Positions 51,101-55,196 of a stretch of 64,000 nt of DNA are shown in pieces. The stretch is from positions 13,963,930-14,027,929 of the forward strand of contig NC_090736.1 of the NCBI RefSeq assembly GCF_036898095.1, in the 5' to 3' direction. Positions within the stretch are counted from its first letter, which is position 1; each line of letters starts with the position of its first letter. The notes beneath the pieces are model-generated. The model was not told the origin of the DNA. It saw only the letters and a program-made list of their open reading frames with translations, and ran no database searches. The position numbers were made by a program, and so were the translations under genes. The stretch comes from Palaemon carinicauda. Its lineage: Eukaryota > Arthropoda > Malacostraca > Decapoda > Palaemonidae.

Positions 51101-51752
51101 GCCAGTAACTACCACCACCTCTTCATTATAAATTCTAACATCCGAGTGCCAGCTTCTCAAAAATAATAATCCTATTAAAGGACTCTGGTTTGAATAATTA
51201 CTAAGAAATACAAATAACTATACTGTAAAAAATGTGAATTTAAATGAGAAATCTTAATTTATAAGGAATTGATGTACTTTGTCACATTTGAGTTGGGTCT
51301 GTTTTTTTTATATTTTATTTCACTTACATGTCAAGATTAAAACTACTGTCAATCCCATTAAATCATCCAATCAATTTTCAGAAGAAGACTGGTCACATTA
51401 TAACAATCCCCAAGCGAGTGGTTCATTGTGGCCAGAGGGTAGTGGTAGCAGTTACACTAATGAACCAATGAACATGGGCTCTGGTAGTGCACCAACACCC
51501 AGCCTTTGGGACACATTACCCAATATTTGGGCTCCTCTTTTCTGGTCGTCAAATGAAGGCTCTCCCCCCCAGCAGTCCCAGTCGTCGTCACCTTGGACCA
51601 CACTACAGCAGCAACCATTGTCTGGAATTGATGCAAGTGGGGCAATCTCCAAAGGATTAGGATTTGATCCTTTTAGTTCCGTTAGCATATGGTCTAACCC
51701 ATCAAATCACCCTGGAGACATGTGGGCACCTTCATCCAAAAAAGATATTTAA
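2119..51752 (+). CDS. TMEM131: TMEM131 homologue, 22 exons, 5' end missing
   Basis: Single-pass ER membrane protein. The TMEM131 family is known to bind collagen through lumenal PapD-like domains and the TRAPP subunit TRAPPC8 through its cytosolic tail, promoting export of secretory cargo from the ER. I joined exons 2119-2199, 2413-2536, 3588-3701, 4392-4514, 4824-4987, 5943-6126, 6578-6686, 6882-7034, 8562-8773, 9516-9686, 10902-11126, 15124-15315, 19576-19804, 20053-20222, 25935-26119, 27560-27791, 28060-28264, 28456-29663, 31506-31838, 32036-32239, 37565-37979 and 51382-51752. All have AG/GT borders and compatible phases, giving 1800 codons and a TAA. Family hallmarks seen: FDPPHLDF, PGGNTSFDVVFL, GNPYRLRP, STGGDLHLEL, VVPVEVEV, RNNLTVIDAMLVQG, CEGYGFKV, LELPYT. 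One hydrophobic helix lies near residues 1092-1114 (numbering from the first residue in the window). The initiator Met and signal peptide are upstream. Exon borders are inferred without transcripts. Confidence 0.95.
2413..2536 (+). CDS. TMEM131: TMEM131 exon b
   Basis: Acceptor CATTTAG, donor GTGAGT. Residues 27-68, with PTGMPLMRKV and HFHCTFFQDK, matching the PVGMP segment of the first lumenal domain. Ends in phase 0. Confidence 0.9.
2537..3587. other. TMEM131 intron, no features
   Basis: AT-rich, with only short chance open frames. Nothing recognisable. Confidence 0.6.
3588..3701 (+). CDS. TMEM131: TMEM131 exon c
   Basis: Acceptor TTTTAG, donor GTAAGT. Residues 69-106, with PGGNTSFDVVFLG, one of the most conserved strings of the family, closing the first beta-sandwich. 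Confidence 0.93.
4392..4514 (+). CDS. TMEM131: TMEM131 exon d
   Basis: Acceptor AACAG, donor GTTAGT. Residues 107-147, with GTGNPYRLRPLVG and LIQLHNPHP, conserved with vertebrate TMEM131. Confidence 0.93.
4661..4714. repeat. 27 bp tandem duplication
   Basis: The unit GAGGATATTACTATAAAGTG plus GTAGAAA occurs twice in a row (4661-4687 and 4688 on) inside intron d/e. A recent local slippage. Confidence 0.85.
4824..4987 (+). CDS. TMEM131: TMEM131 exon e
   Basis: Acceptor TTTCAG, donor GTAAGA. Residues 148-201 plus two bases. Contains MYSTGGDLHLELL and IPPYHTRPLMRANF, strongly family-specific. Confidence 0.94.
5127..5450 (+). repeat. tRNA-derived SINE, degenerate
   Basis: About 320 bp with a pol III-like head: box A-like TGGTAGCTTGTTGG at 5141-5154 and box B-like AGATTTGAGACC at 5186-5197. 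The body reads CATCAGCAGCCATTGCCTGG and CCATTCATGAGTAATC and ends at TTTAAACCTT. I recognise the body from memory as an abundant shrimp SINE type. Box B has drifted from GGTTCGANTCC, so this is an old copy. Confidence 0.7.
5943..6126 (+). CDS. TMEM131: TMEM131 exon f
   Basis: Acceptor TTTCAG, donor GTCTCT (weaker consensus). Residues 202-263. VVPVEVEVSGQPG and FGLRTPNDPPTTLPLHLLNS match the domain that follows the HTAFIR-type segment in the family. Confidence 0.92.
6578..6686 (+). CDS. TMEM131: TMEM131 exon g
   Basis: Acceptor TTTACAG, donor GTATGT. Residues 264-299. NDAITIDFKPVKIPPG aligns with the family's NDAI..HFKP segment. Confidence 0.9.
6882..7034 (+). CDS. TMEM131: TMEM131 exon h
   Basis: Acceptor TTTCAG, donor GTTAGT. 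Residues 300-350. VSGKILIKSK and YKLSVPFTVDLLQG are typical beta strands before the next domain. Ends in phase 1. Confidence 0.9.
7618..8020. repeat. diverged tandem duplication of about 230 bp
   Basis: 7618-7800 and 7850-8020 share GAAATTCAAA..GAATAAA, AAACCATTGTTT, AAGTTTCATTG, CAATCATAA and TTTACACATC in the same order. A third fragment may start at 8045. Intronic and non-coding. Confidence 0.65.
8562..8773 (+). CDS. TMEM131: TMEM131 exon i
   Basis: Acceptor TTTTTAG, donor GTAGGT. Residues 351-421. RNLTLTNTFPCPVVIYNLTLPEDAKKHF matches the LTNTFSF..LPEEAK-type segment of vertebrate TMEM131. An open frame reads on past the donor into a poly-T tract, but that extension is intronic. Confidence 0.9.
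9516..9686 (+). CDS. TMEM131: TMEM131 exon j
   Basis: Acceptor TTTTCAG, donor GTAAGA. Residues 422-478. Ends KIPLCAYNGKLTK, like the conserved HLPVRVYTG..L strand. Confidence 0.88.
9869..9911. repeat. perfect-looking hairpin, 19 bp arms
   Basis: Arm 9869-9887 and arm 9893-9911 are reverse complements with one mismatch, around a 5 bp loop. Lies in intron j/k. Too short for a typical pre-miRNA. Confidence 0.85.
10902..11126 (+). CDS. TMEM131: TMEM131 exon k
   Basis: Acceptor from a long T tract, TTTCAG; donor GTAAGT. Residues 479-553. DFGTLGMGEQRDLYFYVINENPVEL begins the next ASH-type domain, followed by GVEEGNMTTI. Confidence 0.92.
12520..13140 (+). pseudogene. DIRS gag N-terminal remnant
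   Basis: Conceptual translation from about 12524 gives a Cys pattern with CRGHHCTSDSPCDVC, followed by a stop and VRF. This matches the SCRGxxC..C.EC..W....VRF zinc motif of the other gag regions here (60343-60585 -, 62243-62539 +). Several stops follow. Confidence 0.6.
13150..13986 (+). pseudogene. DIRS tyrosine recombinase remnant
   Basis: Broken frames equal to the recombinase at 53902-54872: VKGY..L.PGLQTKR near 13200, RVGELHGL-like near 13450, then an open stretch with LKAGVWKRHTTFTAHYPRD (13780-13986). The last string carries the catalytic-Tyr context (HY). Many stops; not functional. Confidence 0.65.
14438..14680 (+). repeat. DIRS terminal module with inverted ends
   Basis: Begins with CCTAGCTATACAAAC (about 14451) and ends with its reverse complement GTTTGTATAGCTAGG (about 14652-14666). 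Same layout as the low-coordinate end of the main DIRS element (53085-53340). Confidence 0.65.
15124..15315 (+). CDS. TMEM131: TMEM131 exon l
   Basis: Acceptor TTTTTCAG, donor GTAAGT. Residues 554-617. Contains HHYAAFRIGVL and IKIPFRLRTADGSLSIVP. Separated from the previous exon by a 4 kb intron that contains a DIRS remnant. Confidence 0.9.
15590..17162 (+). pseudogene. retroelement gag-like remnant, unassigned
   Basis: GC-rich block inside intron l/m with an open frame at 16036-16521 rich in Pro-Val pairs and a Lys/Ser/Arg-rich frame at 16899-17162 (KKSKSSHSRNKR, PLERGW). Composition and context suggest gag of a retroelement, but no diagnostic domain is visible. Includes a CA-rich run at 15914-15943. 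Confidence 0.35.
16678..16759. repeat. (TC)n microsatellite
   Basis: About 80 bp of TC repeats with a few TTTC and TATC interruptions. The Ser-Leu open frame across it is an artefact. Confidence 0.95.
17980..18370. repeat. degenerate minisatellite, period about 34 bp
   Basis: About ten imperfect units, each with TTTTCAGCAGCAAGTTGTT-like sequence followed by an AGTACTGTT-like part. Best seen at 17983, 18019, 18058, 18090, 18122, 18158 and 18192, fading after 18300. Non-coding. Confidence 0.65.
18371..19575. other. rest of TMEM131 intron l/m
   Basis: AT-rich, no recognisable element. Two overlapping short open frames at 18304-18787 show no domain and look like chance. Confidence 0.55.
19576..19804 (+). 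CDS. TMEM131: TMEM131 exon m
   Basis: Acceptor TTACAG, donor GTATCT. Residues 618-693. FDPKVECGSECYTGFPL aligns with the family's FDPGLQCGDHCYVGLPF; the paired cysteines are conserved. Confidence 0.92.
20053..20222 (+). CDS. TMEM131: TMEM131 exon n
   Basis: Acceptor CTTAAG, donor GTGAGG. Residues 694-750 (VGQQWVNTLSL ... HFTAQ). Corresponds to the less conserved segment before the WPSI-type strand. The intron after it holds the TIR element. Confidence 0.85.
21214..21360 (+). repeat. left terminal inverted repeat
   Basis: Pairs with 24357-24524. Shared strings: TGATACAAGCATGAAATTTG, AAAAAGTGCTAGCCA and ATGGCGGCCAT. Ends in a perfect 11 bp palindromic pair (21331-21341 / 21350-21360). Confidence 0.85.
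21621..23419 (-). pseudogene. broken gene for a Cys-rich, zinc-finger-like protein of the TIR element
   Basis: Reads from the Met at 23419. Residues 1-172 contain CCLC (near residue 15), a H..C pair (MYHNSCRLLFN) and CFLC. A frameshift near 22915 is needed to reach ELLAKLSAGDVV and then 268 residues including MMYHPRCLVELYN, LLQYNCYSKY and RHSKDRETPFSVYIGMKV. An in-frame TAA at about 22068 is followed in the same frame by VDNIDHNPSSTMA, FHGTSISMFQHP and LPESYTIIPPAF. A TGA near 21726 precedes a short Cys tail (CGGRCKCVKNGLFC). The front half matches a large multi-copy family of uncharacterised invertebrate proteins I remember, whose full length is over 1000 residues. Here the middle is missing, so this is an internal deletion as well as a pseudogene. 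Function unknown; a transposase role is inference. Confidence 0.6.
23430..24063. other. GC-richer passenger block in the TIR element
   Basis: About 630 bp clearly less AT-rich than both sides, between the start of the Cys-rich gene and the right TIR. Short open frames on both strands have no recognisable domain. It may be the element's 5' region or a separate insertion. Confidence 0.4.
24357..24524 (-). repeat. right terminal inverted repeat
   Basis: Reverse complement of the left repeat with small indels. Its inner edge again has a palindromic pair, GGCGGCCAT at 24359-24367 and ATGGCCGCC at 24378-24386. Confidence 0.85.
24525..25934. other. rest of TMEM131 intron n/o
   Basis: AT-rich, with repeated TACTGTA/TACAGTA words. 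No gene or element supported. Confidence 0.55.
25935..26119 (+). CDS. TMEM131: TMEM131 exon o
   Basis: Acceptor TGATAG, donor GTAAGT. Residues 751-811. LKWPSLTSPSHLIFPLTQV and VFVENPSSLPVVAQI match the family's LSWPSILSSPRHLKFPLTN strand and the following ENPADVPV. Confidence 0.93.
26120..27559. other. TMEM131 intron o/p, no features
   Basis: Very AT-rich, only chance open frames. Confidence 0.6.
27560..27791 (+). CDS. TMEM131: TMEM131 exon p
   Basis: Acceptor ATGCAG, donor GTAAAG. Residues 812-889. A Ser/Asp-rich and Gly/Pro-rich loop (EDSSSSQSD, RGGRMPPPAPE) replaces the corresponding vertebrate loop, then SIALILEPGVK resumes the conserved core. Confidence 0.88.
28060..28264 (+). CDS. TMEM131: TMEM131 exon q
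   Basis: Acceptor TTTTAG, donor GTAAGT. Residues 890-957. VRLSFTPPD and LLVRNNLTVIDAMLVQG, the best-conserved string of the last lumenal domain, followed by LKDCD. Confidence 0.95.
28456..29663 (+). CDS. TMEM131: TMEM131 exon r, transmembrane exon
   Basis: Largest exon (1208 bp); acceptor TTCCAG, donor GTAAGA. Residues 958-1360. The last ASH-like strands (PNFTVKRSFTARNTGELPV, CEGYGFKVLNCEGFEL, FTPDFTLSKV) lead to CGSAVPRPSWEP and then one hydrophobic helix of about 23 residues (28857-28925). The cytosolic tail follows: Ser/Asn/Lys-rich, with FDLRTI just after the membrane as in vertebrates, and an acidic EEETSSTTTESSNTDD patch close to the vertebrate DDDSSSTTTETSN block. Confidence 0.95.
29856..30664 (-). 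pseudogene. broken antisense coding-like stretch, unrecognised
   Basis: In intron r/s, read on the - strand. A frame from about 30664 to 30485 gives HYIDEQNKTTALLNHEVC and YKCSECQENSNCETEK with a C..C pattern, then stops. A second frame at 30448-30200 gives LNKWKKMHERQL and LLQLRGLKERGPHREEDD. A +1 frame gives MRKFEKAIKEEEHTKNE at about 30193-30135. A third at 30122-29856 gives YLSKYILDNGKLLGLIL and VWRVQKDCLIPGSL. Composition and serial order look like a decayed gene or transposon open frame, but I recognise no family and chance frames cannot be excluded. Confidence 0.3.
31506..31838 (+). CDS. TMEM131: TMEM131 exon s
   Basis: Acceptor TTTTCAG, donor GTGAGT. Residues 1361-1471. A Lys/Ser-rich stretch, then NTLELPYTLKP, matching the LELPYTPP element of the TMEM131 tail. 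Confidence 0.9.
32036..32239 (+). CDS. TMEM131: TMEM131 exon t
   Basis: Acceptor TGACAG, donor GTAAGT. Residues 1472-1539. SPTPWEEGRQPSLDSLSD and PRESSYSAIV correspond to the tail's PPPEWD and RGSYSSIV elements. Confidence 0.9.
32240..34049. other. first part of TMEM131 intron t/u
   Basis: AT-rich, with poly-A runs near 33137 and 33571. No coding region or clear element before the R1/RTE pair at 34050. Confidence 0.55.
34117..35672 (-). mobile_element. 5'-truncated RTE-like non-LTR element
   Basis: Near-identical in translation to the central and C-terminal part of the element at 46612-49986, on the opposite strand. It shows KTSGMDGVRAEML, LEKAYDRVDREAMWNVM, LRQGCVMSPWLFNLYVDGVV, LLFADDTVLVADTEEKL and the 3' end with CCCCCAATTTTGGGG and a TATG-type tail at 34117-34137. 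The 5' cut corresponds to position about 48047 of the other copy. Small deletions and shifts (for example at about 34830 and 35145) break the frame. Confidence 0.9.
34261..35654 (-). pseudogene. RTE-like reverse transcriptase fragment
   Basis: Open pieces 35654-35145, 35093-34800, 34834-34544 and 34581-34261 together cover the RT domain and the C-terminal region (VPTVIYGLELWG). The catalytic ADD triad is present (FADDT near 34810). The segment between the RT palm and FADDT is shortened compared with the 46.7 kb copy. No endonuclease domain because of the 5' truncation. Confidence 0.85.
36058..36122. repeat. (CTA)n microsatellite at the head of an R1 copy
   Basis: About 21 CTA/TAC units directly joined to ACCCTAGTTGGAAAAGCAGG of R1. 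The R1 head normally has GCTACAACCC there, so the array looks like an expansion of that site. Confidence 0.95.
36122..36800 (+). repeat. R1 repeat, copy C (near full length)
   Basis: About 680 bp matching copies D and E along its length: CCTAGTTGGAAAAGCAGG, ATAGCCCAGTGAGGAAAGG, CTACCCTTACCAAGAGGAAA and GTAGTATCTCAACAGGTGGC at the end. No open frame on either strand beyond chance. Confidence 0.85.
36801..37564. other. rest of TMEM131 intron t/u
   Basis: AT-rich, nothing recognisable. Confidence 0.55.
37565..37979 (+). CDS. TMEM131: TMEM131 exon u
   Basis: Acceptor TTCACAG, donor GTTAGT. Residues 1540-1677. Low-complexity tail with an Asn-rich run encoded by AAC/AAT repeats (37648-37698), then PTPLRPPPGLAPS. 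Ends in phase 1, matching the last exon. Confidence 0.87.
38193..39085 (+). mobile_element. degenerate RTE-like 3' fragment
   Basis: Matches the last about 900 bp of the element at 46612-49986: NKVMRC, YVMLNGELFEGV, VRNESATRVNINVLRWFGHI and the 3' UTR with the CACCCTAGCAGTACC-type string (38990-39010). Far more diverged than the other two copies, so older. Frame broken many times. Confidence 0.8.
39086..41080. other. intron u/v, mostly unassigned
   Basis: AT-rich. Holds the short conserved-type repeat at 40366-40580 and otherwise nothing I can identify. Antisense frames at 39276-39728 have no domain. Confidence 0.5.
40366..40580 (+). repeat. CCTCCGCCAACGAAGG-type dispersed repeat
   Basis: Starts ACCTCCGCCAACGAAGGTGG, continues with TTTTTGCCCCCTGTTTGTCT and TGTGAACAACTTCCTGGCCA. 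From memory, closely related sequences are scattered in many marine animal genomes. No known coding function. Confidence 0.55.
41081..42117 (+). pseudogene. DIRS gag-like remnant
   Basis: Open stretches 41081-41284 and 41683-42117 are Ser/Arg/Pro-rich, like the middle of the gag of the other DIRS copies. No zinc motif seen, so assignment is by position upstream of the RT remnant. Confidence 0.4.
42144..42765 (+). repeat. R1 repeat, copy D
   Basis: Full-length type copy preceded by an ATT-rich run (42126-42142). Begins CTTGCTAAGCTACAACCCTA, ends at TAACTCTAGCGGTAGCAGCC. A 25 bp stretch around CAAAGGACCCCATAA is duplicated at 42703-42740. Confidence 0.85.
43250..44990 (+). pseudogene. DIRS reverse transcriptase / RNase H remnant
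   Basis: ENSLIHRAVTCKASGPSKV (43468 on) equals the pre-RT linker of the main DIRS element. LKYLDDG at about 44197-44214 is the RT catalytic YxDD box, kept intact here. MHSVALMSDNTTVVAYVKKK at about 44800-44862 equals the RNase H region SDYTTVVAYINKQGG of the main element. Many stops and shifts. Confidence 0.7.
45075..45770. repeat. tandem duplication inside the DIRS remnant
   Basis: 45110-45404 and 45474-45768 are about 75-80% alike by eye over 300 bp (TATTCTGCTC, TTCTGCCTRATTGGRTGGGT, GAATGGTATCCA). Period about 363 bp. The unit lies between RNase H and recombinase. Confidence 0.75.
45830..46430 (+). pseudogene. DIRS tyrosine recombinase remnant (N-terminal half)
   Basis: SSVSAVKGYCSALSQVFKLK and LSSLWELAMLMRRFEYS (45960-46100) match SVSAVKGYRSALSQAFRLK of the recombinase at 54354-54872. 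Broken thereafter; the catalytic C-terminal part is not recognisable. Confidence 0.7.
46612..49986 (+). mobile_element. RTE-like non-LTR retrotransposon, nearly full length
   Basis: 3375 bp flanked by a 12 bp target-site duplication. 5' UTR of about 120 bp (CTGTGGCCGCGGGGGC, CGTTATCCCTGCGTGTCGTA), one long frame with endonuclease and reverse transcriptase, and a 3' UTR with CCCCCCAAAATTGGGGG and a short TATG tail instead of poly-A. Single frame of about 1000 residues, APE plus RT, no RNase H and a microsatellite-like tail fit the RTE clade; clade naming is from memory. Confidence 0.9.
46734..49731 (+). pseudogene. RTE-like APE endonuclease / reverse transcriptase, one frameshift
   Basis: Single polyprotein for target-primed reverse transcription. 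Residues 1-250: APE-type endonuclease (LGCLNVRG, LALCETKMKG, VVMGDLNARVG at about 47206, MSDHFLVEG). Residues 500-780: reverse transcriptase (KASGMDGVKAEML, IVPLYKGKGD, MDLEKAYDRVD, LRQGCVMSPWLFNLYVDG, LLFADDTVLVAD with the catalytic ADD at about 48960). The first 845 codons end at a TAG near 49269, caused by a one-base gain in an A run at 49262-49268. The frame resumes at 49276 for 151 codons (VPTVMYGSELWGMKVMERQK, LRWFGHVERMEN) to a TAG at 49729. The - strand copy at 34117 reads through the same point without the extra A. Apart from this base the gene looks intact. Antisense frames over it are shadows. Confidence 0.9.
50750..51230 (+). repeat. terminal module of the split DIRS remnant
   Basis: TTTTTCCTAACTTAACAAACC (about 50981-51000) pairs loosely with GGTTTGAATAATTACTAAGAA (about 51187-51208), as in the modules at 14438 and 53085. 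The sequence between (AACCTGCCAGTAACTACC, CCTATTAAAGGACTC) follows the same plan. Lies immediately before the last TMEM131 exon. Confidence 0.55.
51382..51752 (+). CDS. TMEM131: TMEM131 exon v (last, with stop)
   Basis: Acceptor TTTTCAG; TAA at 51750-51752. Residues 1678-1800. Trp/Ser/Pro-rich tail (LWPEGSG, LWDTLPNIWAPLFWSS, SIWSNPS, MWAPSS) like the Trp-rich C terminus of vertebrate TMEM131. Phase fits exon u across a 13.4 kb intron full of mobile elements. Confidence 0.9.
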
Positions 51753-52830
51753 ATTTTTAGATGTCAAACAATGGAGCATCCATACCATCTTTGGTGCATG
51801 GCAAATTAGGAAATGCCCAAATCATTTTTTTTTCTTTTTTAATCATTTGAAACCAATAAAGTATTTGCTGCACTTTACCATCATAATGGTATTTAGTGTA
51901 AATTTTTAGTTTTTAAAAAAAAAGCAAAAAATTATTTTTTTAGTGAAGCGTATGCTAAATTTTATTTTTGTTTCATTTAGAAGCTCTTCTAAATATTTTC
52001 GTAAAGACAAGGCTAGATAGGATTTGTTCAGTATGAAAAAGCTGCAATTTATTTTAAGTATGGAAAGCTGCATTTTAGTACTTTTATGTTGTTTTGATGA
52101 ATCGGAACCAAATACAATTATTTTGAATAATGTTAGATTTTTTTTTTTTTTTAGTGTTACTTTGTGCCATATATGGATATTTTGCCAAATGCAGTCACTG
52201 ATGGTTATGTGCACACCATTGATATAATGAATCACGAAATCATTTATTGTAGAACTAAAAATTTAAAAAGTTTCTTAATAATTATCCATGTGCTTATACT
52301 ATTAAGCAACAGCCTTTAAAAAAGGCTCTATCTGAATTGAAGAAATGAAGTAATTTCACAGGTCTGTGTTCTTCAGCCCATCCTGGTAGTCAGTATTTCT
52401 GCGGTGGCAAAGGTGCAGTCAATCGTGGGCACTCGTAATCTTTTTCCTAAATAAACTACATGACCATCGAAAGCATTATGTAGTAATAAAGCACTGTTTA
52501 AATTTTTTTACAATATTACACCTATGTTAAAATTATTACATGCTCTTGTTAAAATGAAATACACCAGGCACTTGTTATTAATACTTTAAACTTGGAAATT
52601 GTAGAAGGCTTTATCATTAAGTGGTGGAACTATGTTGTTTAATGTGCCTTCTTTTGACTGTACTTGAAGCCAGTTCTCCAACCAGTATTGTGTGTTCTCC
52701 CACTCTCAGTATTTGATCACTCGCAGATAAGGAAACTTCTACTCTAGATTCCTGCTTGCCTTGAATTCTCTCGAGACTGAGCAGGTTGTCAGACATACCA
52801 AGAGTGTTTTTTGATGGACAAATAAAATGA
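51753..52830 (+). other. TMEM131: TMEM131 3' UTR (extent uncertain)
   Basis: AT-rich non-coding sequence directly after the stop. AATAAA signals at 51855-51860, 52450-52455, 52485-52490 and 52821-52826 allow several alternative 3' ends. No other gene is visible before the DIRS element at 53064. Confidence 0.6.
52450..52490 (+). terminator. candidate polyadenylation signals
   Basis: Two AATAAA hexamers 35 bp apart (52450 and 52485), followed by a T-rich stretch at 52498-52510. The best-placed cluster for the main TMEM131 3' end; no transcript evidence. Confidence 0.45.
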
Positions 52831-53063
52831 AATGAGTAATTTTGTATTTCAATTACCTCTGTAGGATTAATGTATGTATGTTGTCAATAAGCCAACCTGC
52901 TACACATGTCAAATTTCAAAAGTAATTTATTTTTCTTATCTATATTAACCATAGTCCTTTATAGAGGAAGTGGTAAAGCCATTAAATTGCTATTAACATG
53001 GTGGCAGTAAATTCCTACCAGTAACAGAAAATCCGCTTTTACCTCCTACCAGTCGCAGAAACT

Positions 53064-53280
53064 GACATTCGTTGATAATTTGTTTTTTCCTAACTATACA
53101 AACCTTAGCTATTTAATAGGGGTATTACTTTCGGCGTAGCTGAAATGACGAGCCATTAATTTCTAATGAGGGTTTACTACCCACACCGCTAACTGCGGGG
53201 TTAAGGGAGGGTAGCTTCCTACACCCCCCCCCCTCTCACACACCTGTGCTTGAGCTCACTTTGCTTGGAGGTAGGACTTC
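53064..53280 (+). repeat. DIRS inverted terminal repeat (low-coordinate end)
   Basis: TTTCGGCGTAGCTGAAATGA, GACGAGCCATTAAT, GTTTACTACCCACAC and CACACACCTGTGCTTGAGCT are the reverse complement of 60670-60830, with small indels. Confidence 0.85.
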
Positions 53281-53308
53281 AAAGGGAAAAGGGCTGGCAG
53301 GCAAGTTT

Positions 53309-53412
53309 GGTTAAATAGCTAAGGTTTGTATAGTTAGGAAAAATACAAATTATCTACGAATTTGTCATTTGTTCCGTAATTGGAATACAAACCACGCTAT
53401 TTAATCGGGGTG
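53309..53412. repeat. DIRS internal complementary region
   Basis: The first half (TTAAATAGCTAAGGTTTGTA, about 53311-53340) is the reverse complement of the low-coordinate outer end (53085-53117). The second half (GTTCCGTAATTGGAATACAA, about 53371-53402) is the reverse complement of the high-coordinate outer end (60826-60860). Together they represent the two termini joined head to tail. Confidence 0.85.
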
Positions 53413-53901
53413 ACTCACCCATTAGGAACGGTGGACGTCCCAGCCAGTCTGGCTTTTGGCTTTGCCCGGGGGCTCGTTATTTGAGTGTGTAAGCACCCAA
53501 GAAATAAGGAGTCCCTGCACCTCGCTAGAACCTTGCTACGCAAGGACTGCCGCCTACGCAAACTGTGTGTGTGAAGGTATGAAGAAGTGTGACTCGTCCT
53601 AGGAAGTTGTTCTGAAGTTCTTTAGATGGAAACTTGTAGACTAGGACTTTCCCAATACCACCTCATCAGGGTATGGGGATGTAACAGTATTAATATTAAT
53701 GCTAGGAACACAAGGGAGCATGGTTTACCTGCAGTGGTTTGAGGTCAGCTATGCAGAGAACCCAGGATGATGCTTTCCCCAAGAGAGGGGATGATGAAGA
53801 AAAGAATAAGGGCCAGTCAAACCTTTTCATTCATGCAGACTAAAACCGGGTAACAATGCCCTCAACCTTCTGCTACTTGTCCAATAAAGGAGCTTGAGGT
53901 T

Positions 53902-54872
53902 TTAAACAAGGTGTTGTGCAGCCACCACAGGGCCGATAGTGAACGTATCGAGTCTCCTGTGGATCACGTCTTGCAGGTAGTGGGATGTGAATGTTGTTTG
54001 ACGTTTCCACACCCCAGCTTGAAGAACCTGCGTCACTGAAAAATTTCTTTTGAAGGCCAGGGACGTAGCTATGCCCCTGACATTGTGTGCTCTAGGGCGA
54101 CGTGACGGAGGAGGGTCTGGATTCAAGGCCAGGTCAATGACCCTACGAATCCATGCAGAGATGGTGTTCTTAGTCCTTCCTGTGCTGACGAATAGTGCTG
54201 GCACATGAGGACAGGCTGCAGCTGTTCTTGAGGTACAGCCTCAAGCTCCTTATGGGGCATAGTAAGAGATGGTCTGGGTCATCTGTTACAGTACAGAGAC
54301 TAGAAATCCGGAAGGAGTCGAATCGAGGATCCGCCACTCCAGGATTCTGAGTCTTAGCAATAAACTCGGGGACGAAGCTGAACGTTAACTCCCCCCCAAT
54401 CCCTTGAATGGGTGATGTCATACGAGAGACCATGAAGTTCGCTGACTCGCTTGGCCGAGGCCAAAGCTAGCTCGAATACCGTCTTCCAGGTTAGGTGGTG
54501 ATCTGATGCCTGGCGTAATGGTTCATAGGGAGGTCTCTTAAGAGACCTGAGAACTCGAACCACGTTCCATGGGGGAGGTTTCACTTCCGACTGAGGGCAG
54601 GTAAGTTCATAACTACGTATGAGTAGAGAAAGTTCTAGCGATGAAGAAATGTCCATTTCTTTCAGCCTGAAGGCTTGACTTAAGGCTGAGCGATAGCCTT
54701 TCACTGCCGAGACTGAAAGGCACATTTCTTCCCGCAAATACACGAGGAACTCCGCTATTGTTGGAATAGTGGCATCGAGTGGAGAGATACCCCTTCCACA
54801 ACACCAACCACAGAAGACTTCCCACTTTGTCTGGTAGACTGCTGCCGAAGACTTTCGCAGGTGTCCAGACAT
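53902..54872 (-). pseudogene. DIRS tyrosine recombinase
   Basis: Would join the ends of the cDNA circle and integrate it. Three pieces in different frames: 54872-54354 (SVSAVKGYRSALSQAFRLKE; box I RVSELHGLSYD), 54433-54170 (FVPEFIAKTQNP, RSLRLYLKNS) and 54204-53902 (TISAWIRRVIDLAL; RAHNVRGIATS with the H..R pair; GVWKRQTTFTSHYLQD with the catalytic Tyr). Frameshifts near 54395 and 54200. R, H, R and Y residues all seem present, so inactivation is by the shifts. Confidence 0.85.
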
Positions 54873-55196
54873 CCTGACAGCAACTTGTTGCGAAAATCCT
54901 CTCTCAGAGAGGAGATGCTGGATAGTCTCCAGGCGTGAAGTCGTAGTGAACCTACGGCTTTGTGGAAGATGTTGTCATGTGGTTGTTTGAGTAGATTGTG
55001 TCGTGGAGGGAGTTCTCTTGGTAGCTCCGTTAGGAGTTGCAGAAGGTCCGGGAACCATTCCGCGTGATGCCATAGCGGAGCTATGAGGGTCATTGAAAGA
55101 TTGACCGATGTTCTGGTCTTGTTGAGTACCCTCCTCATCAGACAGAACGGGGGAAAGGCGTAAACGTCGATGTAGTCCCACCGTTGTTGGAAAGCA
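54755..55196 (-). pseudogene. DIRS segment between RNase H and recombinase
   Basis: Continues the polyprotein: a frame ending at 55138 (PPFCLMRRVLNKTR, overlapping 55181-54975) gives LIAPLWHHAEWFPDLLQLL, a segment usual after RNase H in these elements, before the recombinase start at 54872. No methyltransferase motif seen. Confidence 0.65.

Larger units (their letters stand above)
41081..51230 (+). mobile_element. old DIRS-like element, split by nested insertions
   Basis: Decayed + strand element in intron u/v. Gag-like part about 41081-42117, pre-RT linker and RT about 43250-44215, RNase H about 44700-44990, recombinase about 45830-46430, terminal module with inverted ends about 50975-51215. 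It is interrupted by R1 copy D (42144-42765) and by R1 copy E, which itself contains an RTE-like element (46488-50485). Parts match the main DIRS element at 53064-60861 in order. Confidence 0.65.
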
